Source of the DNA: Gordius sp. MW1
Lineage: Eukaryota; Nematomorpha; Gordioida; Gordea; Gordiidae
Direction of reading: 5' to 3'
Length of the DNA: 64,000 nucleotides
Assembly: GCA_964036665.1 (NCBI GenBank)
Contig: OZ038530.1
Coordinates: 10,318,501-10,382,500 of the forward strand
The notes under the pieces were generated by a model. The model worked only from the letters and a program-made list of their open reading frames with translations, ran no database searches and was not told where the DNA came from. This document shows, piece after piece, positions 12,001 through 21,825 of the stretch. The position numbers were made by a program, and so were the translations under genes. Position 1 is the first letter of the stretch. Every line of letters starts with the position of its first letter.

Positions 12001-14029
12001 AACGAAAAAGCGATGAGCCAAATTTTACACAAAATAACGACGTATGTTAAACCTTTAGTTTTAACAATGTTTTGAGAAGTTTGATTTTAAATTGAGGTTT
12101 AGTAATTTTTTAGTTTAAAAATGTTATAAAATGGGTGTTTTTGAAATCTAATATTTTTAAGAATATCCTTGATAGCTAAATTGATTTCTAATACGTTGGC
12201 TATAAATTTATTTTTAAGCTTTAATCATGATATGATTTTAACAGAAAAAATGGATATCGTTAAGTTTCAAAGAATTCTGCCACATAAGAAGAGCTCTTTT
12301 TTCGGCTGAATTGGAAACTTATTACGTCAACAATATGTCGATGTACAAAAATTTTACATGCAAAAAGGTTACAGAAAATTTATATAAATAAATCAATAAT
12401 TATATATTTAGAAATTTGTAGATTAATTATAATTCTTAATTTTAGTAAAAAAAAAGGTTTTAACTAATTTAAAGTTTTAATAGGCGTTTTCCTAAACTCA
12501 GTTGTTAAAAACGGCGCCTAATAAATAACTGACGCATTTCCTTTACCTTTTTTATTAAATATACACTTTCCCAAAGCCTATATTATCTCAAATAGATTTT
12601 TGTAAAAAAAATACCAAATTATTTTATAAGAAAAATAATAGAATTAGCCATAAATTGACCAACTTTTGTGATAATTTGGTAGTATGTATACTATATTAGT
12701 TAAATTTGTAAAAAAAAATCTAAAAATTTCTTAATATTTATTATCTTTTTTTAATATTTAATCTAGGTATGCTCTGCCTGTCACAAAACTCGTTGGTCCA
12801 TTTTCGGACAACAAGGTGTTAAATGTCACATCTGCACCCGCATACTTTGCATGTCTTGCCACGAAAAGGTTCGTCATTGAATTTTATCACGCACAAATAT
12901 TAAGAAATTTATTTACGCATTTTATTGTTGCAGTGGACAATATTTTTTATAGATTTGCTTTAAATTTATTTTAAAAAAACTGTGAGATTAAGTAGACTTC
13001 TTTATGTAAACGTTTTATCCCTTTCTCCTATTAAAAATCATCATTATTTAGTGGTATTTGTTTGAAAATCTGAACTATAGATGTTTTTTGTCTCCAATAT
13101 ATCATTAAAACGTGATTAAATAGAATTTTTATTGCACTTTGATTGTTACTTGTTAAGGTTCGATATATTAAATCTTTATTAGATTAAAAATGCAAATTTA
13201 TATAATTAATTCCGTATTCGCATAGATGCAACTAACGGAGGATCACCTAACAAACATCCCGACCACCTCGTTAATTCCTCTACAACTATCGGTGGAAAAA
13301 TGTGAAAACTTTTTCAAAATACCATACGATCACTCACCCCGCACGTCCTAGTATATTTCTTAAGATAAAATTAAATAATTATTTGAAATACTAAAATTTC
13401 AGGATCCGATTTTGTGACCTATTTTTGGAAGAGTTTATATAATCTTTACAACTTTTATCGTGTAGTTGGATTAAAATATTTGTTAATTTTCTTGGAACTA
13501 TATTTGAAACCACTATATAAAGTTTTTGTGTTTTAGTCATGGCAATGCGACCAGACTGGTTGCCAATTCTCAAAGTCAATCTAATCAGCCCAAAGAAACA
13601 TTTAACTCTGTCGCTAACAATGAATGTACCACGCATAATTCATCTGCAACTTCTTTCAGTAATTCCCTCTCTAGCCAACACAACTCTGATATTTCTAGCG
13701 AAACTTCGTCTATTCACGACGTTACTGTAATTTTTGGCGAAACACGGAAAAATTATGAGGAAAAAGGTGTTACAAAAACACTAAAAATTGTACTAAATGA
13801 ATCTCCAAACTTATCCCAACGATCTTCCACCCGTTCTACAACTTCATCTCTGCTCCTGCCCGATCACGAAATAATCGTTTGTCGCGATTGCGGCGCCATC
13901 TTGAAAAGATCAATGATTTTGTCCAAACTTAAAAGGGTCGACACCAAGAAACAACGAGGTTCTGGGGCTTTGTTTCGAAATTCTAGCCATTGTACCCGCA
14001 TGAATACAAGCATAATATCTAGGTCATAA
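1..14029 (+). CDS. spire: Spire actin nucleator, 3' portion (12 exons, N-terminus outside window)
   Basis: Spire nucleates actin filaments through tandem WH2 domains and works with formins on vesicle membranes. Exons inferred by eye: <3-126, 3530-3768, 8567-8656, 8887-9090, 10255-10363, 10498-10556, 10936-11275, 11854-12041, 12245-12367, 12767-12868, 13226-13350, 13537-14029 (TAA). All have GT-AG borders and all phases agree (about 731 residues). WH2-like motifs are at residues 152-170 (VMEEIKTGG..LKSV), about 200-218 (DIAKEIK..FPTLRKT) and about 234-252 (LMREIQSGLRLNQV). The Spir box is exon 9 (WISLSFKEFCHIRRALFSAE). A modified FYVE zinc finger follows (three CxxC pairs in exon 10), and a further CRDC pair lies in the last exon. 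The KIND domain is not seen and should lie upstream; the first exon (residues 1-41) is not diagnostic alone and is joined by phase. The Spir box and zinc finger make the identity firm; exact exon ends are inferred. Confidence 0.88.
218..373. mobile_element. CATGGGCG-type MITE, perfect 8-bp target duplication
   Basis: The element opens CATGGGCGCAGTCAGG and closes CCTGGCTACGCCCATG, a terminal inverted repeat. TATATTAA flanks both sides (210-217 and 374-381), giving an exact 8-bp target-site duplication. An 8-bp duplication with ends of the form CANNG fits the hAT superfamily. The interior is a G-tract-rich, non-coding 130 bp. Confidence 0.85.
2921..3089. mobile_element. CATGGGCG-type MITE in Spire intron
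   Basis: The left end is CATGGGCGTGGCCAG; the right end is damaged (GGCTACATG). Flanks GTTTTGTA and GTTTAGTA match at 7 of 8 bases, consistent with an aged 8-bp target duplication. Confidence 0.75.
4047..4236 (-). mobile_element. 3' end fragment of the LINE also found at 37455-38936
   Basis: On the - strand it encodes the same tail-end peptides as the large copy (the GRGRPR..TW..QVDK region), then the 3' tail GATAAAGAAGAAG. Only about 190 bp remain, so it is a severely 5'-truncated insertion in a Spire intron. Confidence 0.7.
5240..6470 (+). repeat. Composite tandem-repeat element, copy 1
   Basis: The head is TTAATTGCTATGCAATTTATGGG followed by a tRNA B-box-like GTTCGAATCCCGGG near 5403. 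About eight tandem units follow, beginning ATTATGATTG at 5430, 5560, 5678, 5807 and 5938, so periods are 118-131 bp. Units contain a hairpin of the form CCAATGG..CCATTGG and GGCCGTCCGTTGG. Later units decay. An AT-rich tail at 7030-7145 matches the tail that directly follows copy 53270-54820. Confidence 0.8.
7030..7145 (+). repeat. AT-rich tail of the composite element, displaced from its array
   Basis: This stretch (ATACCATTTTTGAATATCTA onward) is nearly identical to 54830-54960, where it abuts the array. Here about 560 bp separates it from the last recognisable unit. Confidence 0.65.
7440..7569. mobile_element. Half of a degenerate CATGGGCG MITE
   Basis: It contains the typical interior and right end (CTGGCTACGCCGATG); no clear left end is seen. 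A separate left end, CATGGGCGAAGCCAGG, starts at 7625 with no matching right end nearby. Confidence 0.55.
7925..8085. repeat. GC-hairpin repeat, copy 1
   Basis: It starts with CCCATAAATTGCATAGCAA (reverse complement of the shared core), runs through GATGAGTCGTCCCC and pyrimidine tracts, and ends in short GC hairpins: GGGGGCGGAGCCCCC, GGGGGCGAAGCCCCC and CGCCCGAAGGGCG. The same order recurs at 55985-56216. Confidence 0.75.
9361..9569. mobile_element. CATGGGCG-type MITE in Spire intron
   Basis: Ends are CATGGGCGTAGCCAG and CCTACGCCCATG. Flanks GGTATTAA and GTTATTAA match at 7 of 8 bases. It lies in the intron between exons ending at 9090 and starting at 10255. Confidence 0.8.
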
Positions 14030-14116
14030 TCGCGCTCGAAATATTAACATAACGAAATTACTATTAACGCTCCCACATGTGCTTATTCCCTGATTTTAAA
14101 AAATAATATTTATTCT

Positions 14117-14122
14117 AATAAA
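14117..14122 (+). promoter_or_regulatory. Candidate poly(A) signal of spire
   Basis: AATAAA lies 88 bp after the spire stop codon and is the first exact match downstream. Confidence 0.5.
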
Positions 14123-14631
14123 ATCTGTTTTAATCTGCTAATCTTGGAAAGTATCGGTAATCTCAGATTTTTCCTTTTAATCGAAACCTGTTTCTTTAAG
14201 CGTTTGAAGGTAGGTTAAAAAATGAACGAATTGAAAGTATTATTGTTAAAAGTGTCCCACATTTTAAAAAGTTTCAATACTCTCCCTAGTGGAATCTTTG
14301 AAAAGTATTCTGTTTGTTATTTGCAATGTTAGAAAAATGGAATTGGATGGGGCATTTATAGCTCTTATGAGTAAACCAGGGGAACAATACTTTAATACTT
14401 TTATTGTTTATGTATTTTACAAGTTTCGTTTAATTGCCTTGGCACAAAAAAGCGATGGCCGTTGAAGTTTCTTTACAACTATTCAGATCAGGCTGTATAA
14501 GAGAAGGGGAGTGGACAATAGTAAAATATCGGGATCATTTTGATAATTTGTGAAAAGGGGATAGAAAAATCTTTTATGAGCATTGTTATATTACTACCAC
14601 GAACCTCGTCAATTTTTGCCTTCCAATTAAA

Positions 14632-15937
14632 GCCCTGCACAAGTTACCCGACCCGAACCCGGGTTGAAATTGTTAAAATTTTCTTCGGGTCGGGTTTTAG
14701 GTTGTGAATCTTACAATGCATAATAGGCATATCTTTTAAATTAATGCCATTATTTATAATAATATTTTATAATTAATATCAAAATGTAGGATTAATTTAT
14801 CTCATTCTGTCATTTATATTATTTCCTTGTAATTTACATCTCATTTTTGGATTTGCGCACTTTTAAACTCAAGAACGGTAAATATCTTGATATATGTAAT
14901 AAGTTCTTATAAATTTATAATTGATATAACAAAACTTTTTAACGATTGTCTGAACTCCCATTTTTCTTTTTCAAATATTAATGCCTCAGTGCAGGATAAA
15001 GAGAGGAGAGTAGATGAAGGGACAGAGATATGTGTTGGTAAATATCGCGTGTTTACAAGACATCGTGGGACGAATTTTGATAAGGAGAAGGGGTTTACGT
15101 AAACGCCTAAAAATTTAAATATAGAGGTTAAACAAAAAAACCATTATAATGGACCTATATATGGCACTTTGATCTACAGGAATAAATTTATATTTTTTGA
15201 TAAAAATTGAAAAATTCGTGGCAATCGACCCTCAAAAATGGGTTATAGAGGCATTATTTGCACCTTCAACCTAGTTTATCCAAAAAAACTAAAAGTTTTG
15301 GGAGCGCAAAATTCTAATTAAATGCTCTGACAGCGGGATGAAATCAAGAAGTCAATATTTGTAGAGTTGTGTTATTTATTAAACGAATGATTAAAATGTA
15401 TAAAAAAACATTAATTTACATATATGATTTAAAAAATTAAAGTTTTTAAAAAATGATCCAATTTTCTCTTTTCATTTCCGCTCAAATTGCTAAAACCATT
15501 ATTAGAGTTAAAATCAATTACTTGATAATACAGACAGACTCATTTTGATTAGCAAAAGTTTAGCAATATCTGCCTTTTATTTTTTATAGTGCCTACTTAA
15601 GATAATGAATGGCTTGTTAAGAAAGATACTTTGGGTGAAATATGATTTAAAAAATTTTTTTATAAATGCATTTTTTCCCTAATGCTTTTTCACTTCTGGC
15701 AAACACGTTTTAAAATGTGAAATATATTTTTGGGGGGAGATAACATGTTGCCATTTGAAACTATCAATATCAATTTTACACCAATAATTACTTTCGGGTT
15801 TGGGTTAAAAGCGCTTTCAAGTCGGGTGGGATTCGGGTTAAAAAATTTAAAACGCTTTCGGTTAGGTTTAAAATGCTTTCGGGTTGAAAAATTTTGAACG
15901 CTTTCGGGTCGAGTTCGGGTTAAAAAAGTGACTTGGC
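14632..15937. mobile_element. Degenerate element with CCCGACCCGAACCC ends
   Basis: The left end (CCCTGCACAAGTTACCCGACC) resembles the reverse complement of the right end (CCTTGCCAAGTCAC...AACCCGAACTCGACCC). Related single ends occur at 17168-17300 and 48680-48745. No convincing target duplication or coding sequence was found. An exon-like open stretch at 14990-15040 has no recognisable product. The rest of 14030-17640 looks empty. Confidence 0.4.
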
Positions 15938-16304
15938 AAGGATTTAATAAATGGTTAAACTAGAATTTGTTTTAGTGTTATCATCCGGCATTATACTTTA
16001 AAAGTTTAAATTCATTCTTTCTTTTTGAATTAGTTTATGACAACAAAAATTTTAAACATTAATTTTCTTTTTCCAAATTCTCTTGCCATAAAAACTTGGG
16101 TGGGAATCTTCCCCACGAAATTAACTGGCCCTCCCACACCATTAGCAATTTTATAAACTATTAGCTGGACCAAGCGTTGCTTTGGCATAGTCCTCAATCA
16201 GATAAATAATTAACAATAGGATATTTACGATTAAATAGGGAACAAATGTGAGAGACTTTTTGATGAAAAAAATTATGCCATAAAATGTAAATAAATATAA
16301 TAAG

Positions 16305-16464
16305 CATGGGCTCAGGGGGTGGCAGGGAGGGGCGGCTGCCCCCCTCTAAATCCAAAATCTCAAATATTTTTATCAGATTGTGACTAAAATTTACCAAAAT
16401 TGTTATTTTGCCCCTACCTAAATCATTATTGCCCCCCTCTATTTCCAATCCTCGCTACGCCTAG
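16305..16464. mobile_element. Degenerate CATGGGCG-type MITE
   Basis: Opens CATGGGCTCAGG and closes CGCTACGCCTAG around the usual G-rich and C-rich interior. The target duplication is not recognisable. Confidence 0.55.
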
Positions 16465-16704
16465 GATAATGAGTGTTAATAGAAAGGCTTATTTATTGAA
16501 TAAATTTTATATTCACATAAATTAATAAAAATCTTAAATCCATACATAGTGTGTATAAATTTTATGGGTCAAAAGAGCGAAATTTAGCGATAATATGCAT
16601 AATTAAATTACACAAAAATATAAATTAACCCCTGGTGTTTATAGATTAAGTAAACCCGTATAAGGTTCCACGGCATTTATTCAAAAATCACAAGTTGCAC
16701 AGTA

Positions 16705-16775
16705 CAAGGATAGGACGGACGGACGGACGGACAACCAAAAGCGAGCCCATAAGTTGCATAGCAATTAATGAGGTT
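16705..16775 (-). repeat. Solo core of the composite element with (GGAC)n
   Basis: GGACGGACGGACGGAC runs into CCCATAAGTTGCATAGCAATTAAT, the reverse complement of the composite element's head, without B box or tandem units. The counterpart at 23779-23830 has the same order in the opposite orientation. Confidence 0.6.
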
Positions 16776-17639
16776 TAGTATAATTGTTGTATACCACACA
16801 TTATAAATAGTGGAATGTCATAGTCTAAAATATATTGTAATAAAATAAATAATACATATCAAAAAACGTGCATATTTGGTGATGTTTATACAATAAATAT
16901 TATAAAAAGACTATCCAATAGTCAAAAATAGTAAAAACAACAATTAATAGATAGCAAAAAAGCACGTGCATATTAGGGTGAATCAATATAGTAAATATTT
17001 CAAAAACCGAGAATTTAGTATAGGTTTGATATGGTGAACGAGTTGTTGGTGATATTTGCATATTATAGAGAGCTATGGTCATGCTGACTAAAAGATATAT
17101 TGTTAATAAATTAATATGTATTAATTTAAGACTTGCAAGCGTAGGGAATGATAAGTTAGGTTGTACATAGAGCCCTGCAAAATGGAATTTCTTCTGCCCA
17201 AACCCATGCCGGAGCGCGACATTTTTTATTTCATTTTGTCCGAGCCCGACCCGTGCTTGATTTTTTTACTCGGGCCCGACATTTGAAATTTTTAATAATA
17301 AAATTTTTGATATTTAGAATACCCACCCGCACCTCATTTAACATAAATATATTTTGTCTCCTCTAAATAGCCAACTCAGCAAAAGAATTAGTAAAAAGTT
17401 TTAATAAACCAAATTTATAAACACGATCAGCATTATAAAAAGGATCATATGAATGACATGGGACTTCAAATCGATCGTGAGATGAAAATTTTTTCTTTAT
17501 AAAGTCGAAATCGCTTAAGTGATAATCGGATAAATGGTCATGTTTTTAAGTGATAAATAGTGATGTAATGGGCGCGCCTTTCTGCTAGAGTGATACTGAT
17601 ATTACATGAAATTAGAATGGTAAGAAGAATTACACTTAT

Positions 17640-17697
17640 TATGTTTAGTCGACTAAAACCAAAGGTCGACCAATCAAAACCCACCGTTTCTACAACA
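17640..17697. mobile_element. Right half of a GTTGTAAAAACGG-type MITE
   Basis: TTTAGTCGACTAAAACCAAA to CCGTTTCTACAACACT matches the right arm of the intact copies at 46538-46729 and 56729-56931. The left arm is missing. Confidence 0.55.
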
Positions 17698-17706
17698 CTA
17701 TTATAG

Positions 17707-17856
17707 GATATTGAGGCTGTGGCGAAGAGAGGAAGAGCACGACGACCTCGGTTGATAAATGAATTAGATTTATACAGGAGCTTATTTGATGTCCGACTTA
17801 AGTGTTTAACACAAGCTCCTAGACGGTGGAACCCAACGCACGATAAAGAGTACTAA
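17707..17856 (+). CDS. Orphan terminal exon, unrecognised product
   Basis: After a good acceptor (TTATAG) a frame of 49 codons runs to TAA. The peptide is basic then amphipathic, containing KRGRARRPRL, ELDLYRSLFDVRLK and the terminal WNPTHDKEY. Its residue mix and GC content stand out from the AT-rich flanks and look protein-coding. I recognise no family. No upstream partner exon was found between the spire stop and this point, so it may be a terminal exon of an undetected gene, a transposon remnant, or an alternative 3' exon. It is too short for a conventional ORF list. Confidence 0.4.
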   Translation, partial: DIEAVAKRGRARRPRLINELDLYRSLFDVRLKCLTQAPRRWNPTHDKEY

Positions 17857-18589
17857 GCTTACCAATTTTGATTTTCTTTTAGAAACTGATTTATAGCTTT
17901 ATTTTCAATCAAAGTGTACTTTTTATCGCTTAATTTTATATATGTCATACTTCGTCATGATGGTACAAATAAAATTATTAAAATAAAACAATTTTTTAAT
18001 AATAAAAGAAATGGCCTTGTTAGTTGTTATTATAATGGTGTACTGTCATCTATCTCATGATTAACGCATTACTAATTCTCAAGCCGGTCATTCCACATAT
18101 AAAGTCTATATATATTATTTATATAATAGTAATAATAAACATATAAAGTGAGCTTAATTATGTTTATGATCTCAATTTTAAAGATTTTTCTTATGTCGAG
18201 ATCGGTATACGATAATGCTGGTGTTTTTAATGGTATGACTACAACTATGTCAAAAAATACAACACCTCAATATATTTAAACTAATATTCGTTCATTGGAA
18301 ATTTAGATTCATAATACAATATATCATACATTTAGTTTAATTGCATATAAACCATCATCTTTAAAATTTTTGTTTTAAGATATCACGAAGTGCAACTTTA
18401 TTTGTAACATAGTTTGAGTCGATATAACCTTGCCATTCTTTTTTCTCAAACCCTTTCTACTGAAAAAAAGATTGCACATTTGCTTATACATTAAAAACAA
18501 AACTATGATCTTTAACAGCCAAAATTATCTTACAAATCGATTTAACTTAAGATTTGAAATAATAAGTTAATACATTGGTTTGTTATAAT
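17857..18589. other. Intergenic, nothing recognisable
   Basis: AT-rich sequence with no open frame, repeat end or RNA gene that I can support. Confidence 0.5.
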
Positions 18590-18710
18590 TAATACGATTT
18601 TTAAAAGATTTTTGATTTCAAGTGACTTATGATATATCAGTTCGAAATGCTTATATAACTCAAAATGAACATATTCTGACAAAAATTTCCATTATTTACA
18701 ATTAAAATCG

Positions 18711-18716
18711 TTTATT
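18711..18716 (-). promoter_or_regulatory. Candidate poly(A) signal of receptor A
   Basis: AATAAA on the - strand, about 165 bp past the stop codon. The same hexamer is kept at 31564-31569 in copy B. Confidence 0.4.
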
Positions 18717-18878
18717 AAGATAAATATATTGTGATTTTAATTTAATGCATTTATAATAATTTATGTGTTATAAATGGTTATAATGTGATCAACATTTTAA
18801 GGTATTATATTTTGAATGGCGCTCATATAACATGTAATAAAAATAATCATAATTTTCACAAGTTGCGCTAGTGTTATA

Positions 18879-20435
18879 TTATAATTGAGGAATAATTTGT
18901 CTATTATTTCTTTTGCAGCAAAACCAACTCATATTATAATAGTTAAAAAGCGCTATTACATCCTTGCGGTAAAACTTGTTGAATGCAAAGTTCAAATAGA
19001 AGGTAGAACATATGTATAAATATTCTAACATGTACAGACAAGACCAAATGAACAATGTTGTGTATGTTATATAAGACGTAGGAAGAAATGGCAAGATTAA
19101 GTGGAAAAGGGAGAGGGGCAATAAGAAAACGATAAATTCTAAGGCTAATATTAGAAGCAAAAATATATTATTTCGCAATTCGCATCTAATTTTTTCTATG
19201 CGTTTTAAGGAAATTTTTTTTGGTTCCTGCGAATCAATTATAGGCGAGGGGGCTGAGTCGGTGGCAGTTTCATTTTTATGAATTGCAGAAGATGCGATTG
19301 AATTATTTAAAATCTCTCCAAGTTCACAAAACTCAATTTGTTGCACGTAGGATTGGGACATATTTTTAAAAATTGACAGCCCCCAAATCTCTTTAAACCC
19401 ACGTTGGTAGATAATAAATATTTTTAATATTAGTTGAATAACGAATGGCAACAAACGTCCAAAAATATTGGCGCAAATTGTATATACATTAATGCCAGTT
19501 ATTCGTGGTGTGGCCCTGGATATTCGCACGTTTCGATAGATCGACGTCAACTTAACTATACCTGTATGGTTAGACAAAGGCTCAAACCCGATAGGCAAAA
19601 TTTTAGTATGCATTCCATTCCCATCTTGCAATTTCGTAACATTATTTAAATACCAGCTTGAATTATAAAATATTATCACTTGTTGATTAATTCTAATGTA
19701 GTGTAAATATGACAAACTCCATATCGCCGAGTAAATAAGTCCGATGATTGCTGCAATTTTGGCCCTATTCGGGGTGCAAATGGATTTGTACTTGTACGGA
19801 TAACTTATAGCGATTATTTGATTTGCCGTAAAAAATCCAGCAGTGATATAACTGAATGTCAATAAGATTCTGCCCAGAGGACTTTGAATGTAAACAAAAT
19901 AAAAGTGCCATTTTCTAATAAAATCAGGGTTTACCAAAAATATTAGGTAAGGACGTGCGAGGCATCTGATAGTGGTGATATATGTGGCTAACGTGTTGTT
20001 CTGCATTTGAGAGTTTATTGAAGATACATAACTCACAAAGGTATTTGATGCTATGGCTATACCACTTTTCCTGTTATACCAAACATCTGCTGTATATGGT
20101 ATAAGCGAATTTGTTGTAGTCATCGCCAATTCAGTCAATGGTGCAGCCCATTTTAAATTTTGTATTGGTTCGTTTAATTTCATCGCGATAAAATAATCTG
20201 TTAAAGGTCCAGGGATGATCAATAAACAGTTTAAAAAATTTGCCCATAAAATATATCGACTTAATTTAACGCCTAGAGTTAAGTGTTTGCTTGATTGATG
20301 GCTATGATACGATGTCATTAAGCCTACTCCATTTCCTAGCAAACCCAGAACGAGGATTCCAATTAAGTATGAAGTGTTGAAAATGATGTTTGTTTTCCAC
20401 TCGTAACATATTCTATATATATAGTTTAACCACAT
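18879..20435 (-). CDS. Divergent class A-like seven-transmembrane receptor A
   Basis: A single open frame of 518 codons encodes a plausible plasma-membrane receptor; the ligand is unknown. Seven hydrophobic segments fall at about 17-43, 58-80, 180-212, 226-246, 316-344, 423-451 and 456-487. Class A marks kept are GN at residue 35 (1.50), a TM5 proline at 330 and a TM6 proline at 440. Changed marks: the D2.50 position is Asn69; the E/DRY position reads A-N-Q (204-206), just before IIAISYPYKYKSICTP; CWxP reads FLLP (437-440); NPxxY reads TFYLN (478-482). The TM3 cysteine is absent. The loop between TM2 and TM3 is unusually long, about 95 residues. The Met start at 20435 is preceded by further open codons without a Met, so a spliced 5' exon is possible. 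A MITE sits about 45 bp upstream. The gene lies in the duplication whose other copy is at 31714-33189. Confidence 0.8.
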   Translation of the reverse strand: MWLNYIYRICYEWKTNIIFNTSYLIGILVLGLLGNGVGLMTSYHSHQSSKHLTLGVKLSRYILWANFLNCLLIIPGPLTDYFIAMKLNEPIQNLKWAAPLTELAMTTTNSLIPYTADVWYNRKSGIAIASNTFVSYVSSINSQMQNNTLATYITTIRCLARPYLIFLVNPDFIRKWHFYFVYIQSPLGRILLTFSYITAGFFTANQIIAISYPYKYKSICTPNRAKIAAIIGLIYSAIWSLSYLHYIRINQQVIIFYNSSWYLNNVTKLQDGNGMHTKILPIGFEPLSNHTGIVKLTSIYRNVRISRATPRITGINVYTICANIFGRLLPFVIQLILKIFIIYQRGFKEIWGLSIFKNMSQSYVQQIEFCELGEILNNSIASSAIHKNETATDSAPSPIIDSQEPKKISLKRIEKIRCELRNNIFLLLILALEFIVFLLPLSLFHLILPFLPTSYITYTTLFIWSCLYMLEYLYICSTFYLNFAFNKFYRKDVIALFNYYNMSWFCCKRNNRQIIPQL

Positions 20436-20478
20436 AAATAAATTTGACCATCCTTTTAGCCTTTAAAAAACTTCTAAT

Positions 20479-20644
20479 CATGGGCGTAGCCAGAAAGGGG
20501 GGAGGGGCGGCCCCCCCTAACAAATTTTTTTTTATAATATATAAACCGTTAAAAAAATAAAAATATGTTTTGCCCCCCCCCACCTATTTGAGCTTAAAAA
20601 TTTTCGCCCCCCCCCCCCTAATCCAAAACCTGGGTACGCCCAGG
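20479..20644. mobile_element. CATGGGCG-type MITE just upstream of receptor A
   Basis: Begins CATGGGCGTAGCCAG and ends TGGGTACGCCCAGG. CTTCTAAT is exactly duplicated at 20471-20478 and 20645-20652. Copy B at about 33307-33318 has only one target copy (CGTCTAATATAA), an empty site. Confidence 0.9.
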
Positions 20645-21299
20645 CTTCTAATATAGTTTGTAAATCTTAGTCTTTATTAAAATTCGTAATAAACCTCTAT
20701 TTTTTAGCATTGGCCCAATACAAAAGATCGAGCCCTATAAATTAAAGATGTAACAGACCGTTGTGGTTAAACAAAAGGTAACAACTTGTGCGAAAGGAAT
20801 AAAATTTTCAACTTTAAAACAAATTTTTTGCCGCAATTTTTATAATCAAATATATTATTAGTGTCTATCGTCGAAAGGACAAATATTTAAGTGATCTAAA
20901 TTTTAACGAATACGTTTAAGAACATTAATAATTCTAGCAATTATAAAAGTGTCCGGGGCATGTCATGACTTCTTCAAGATTAATGAAAAGATAATTTTTG
21001 TGAATACATAAAACAATCGTTTACATTTTTTCACATAAAAAATAAGCTTAATGCCAACACGACCCATGCATCCCTAAACACAAACATTGAATAAAATCCA
21101 TTTTCTACTTCTCATCTTGTTAAAACCAATGAGCTTATTTTTTGTTTTACAAATATCAAATTTATTTGTCATTTGTCATTTTGAATTATTAAATATAAGG
21201 AAATGTTAGCATTAACCCCCTCTCCAACTTGCCACAAACCCTAATTTTCAGACGAATTTTAATTTAGAATATTGTTATGCAAATAATGGTTGTTATTGA

Positions 21300-21606
21300 G
21301 GCCAATGTTACACGATCCAAATTCTTGTACCGTATAAGCGATCTGACATTCCATTTTCTTATTCGATCCAAAGAAAGTAATTATGTATCTTGAACCTAAA
21401 ATGACCTAACCCTAACCCTACAAAACCTGCTCTTGCGAGACCGAAATCACAATATGAAAACGTGAGTAAGAAATTTTGTTTATTTTTACGATTTTTTCCG
21501 AATGCGAAAAACACAAATCGGCGCTTCGTTATTTTTTGGATCGAATAAGAAATGGAATATGAGATCGCTTATACAGTACAAGAATTTGGATCGTGTAACA
21601 TTGGTC
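21300..21606. mobile_element. 307-bp MITE with ~70-bp inverted repeats and 9-bp duplication
   Basis: The left arm starts GGCCAATGTTACACGATCC and the right arm is its near-perfect inverse, for about 70 bp. TGTTATTGA is present exactly at 21291-21299 and 21607-21615. Long arms with a 9-bp duplication fit Mutator-like (MULE) elements. It is absent from duplication copy B. Confidence 0.85.
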
Positions 21607-21654
21607 TGTTATTGAAGGGTAGTTAAGAAATAAATATCCCATTATATATATATA

Positions 21655-21825
21655 CATGGGCGTAGCCAGGGGGGGGCAGGGAGGGGCGGCTGTCCCCCTC
21701 TAAATTCAAAAATTAGTTGAAATTTATTAAAATTATGGCTAAAATTTAAAAAAATGATTGTTCCACCCCTCCCTAAATTATTGTTGCCCCCCCCCACTCT
21801 AATTCTAATGCTGGCTACGCCCATG
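21655..21825. mobile_element. CATGGGCG-type MITE
   Basis: Ends are CATGGGCGTAGCCAGG and GCTGGCTACGCCCATG. It sits in a TA repeat, so its target duplication (TATATATA versus TATATAAA) is ambiguous. Copy B lacks it. Confidence 0.75.

Noticed and set aside
14887-15102. Frame with DKERRVDEGTEICV resembling an exon
   Set aside because: It has an acceptor-like CAG and donor-like GTAAAT but no family, no partner exon, and lies inside a degenerate repeat.
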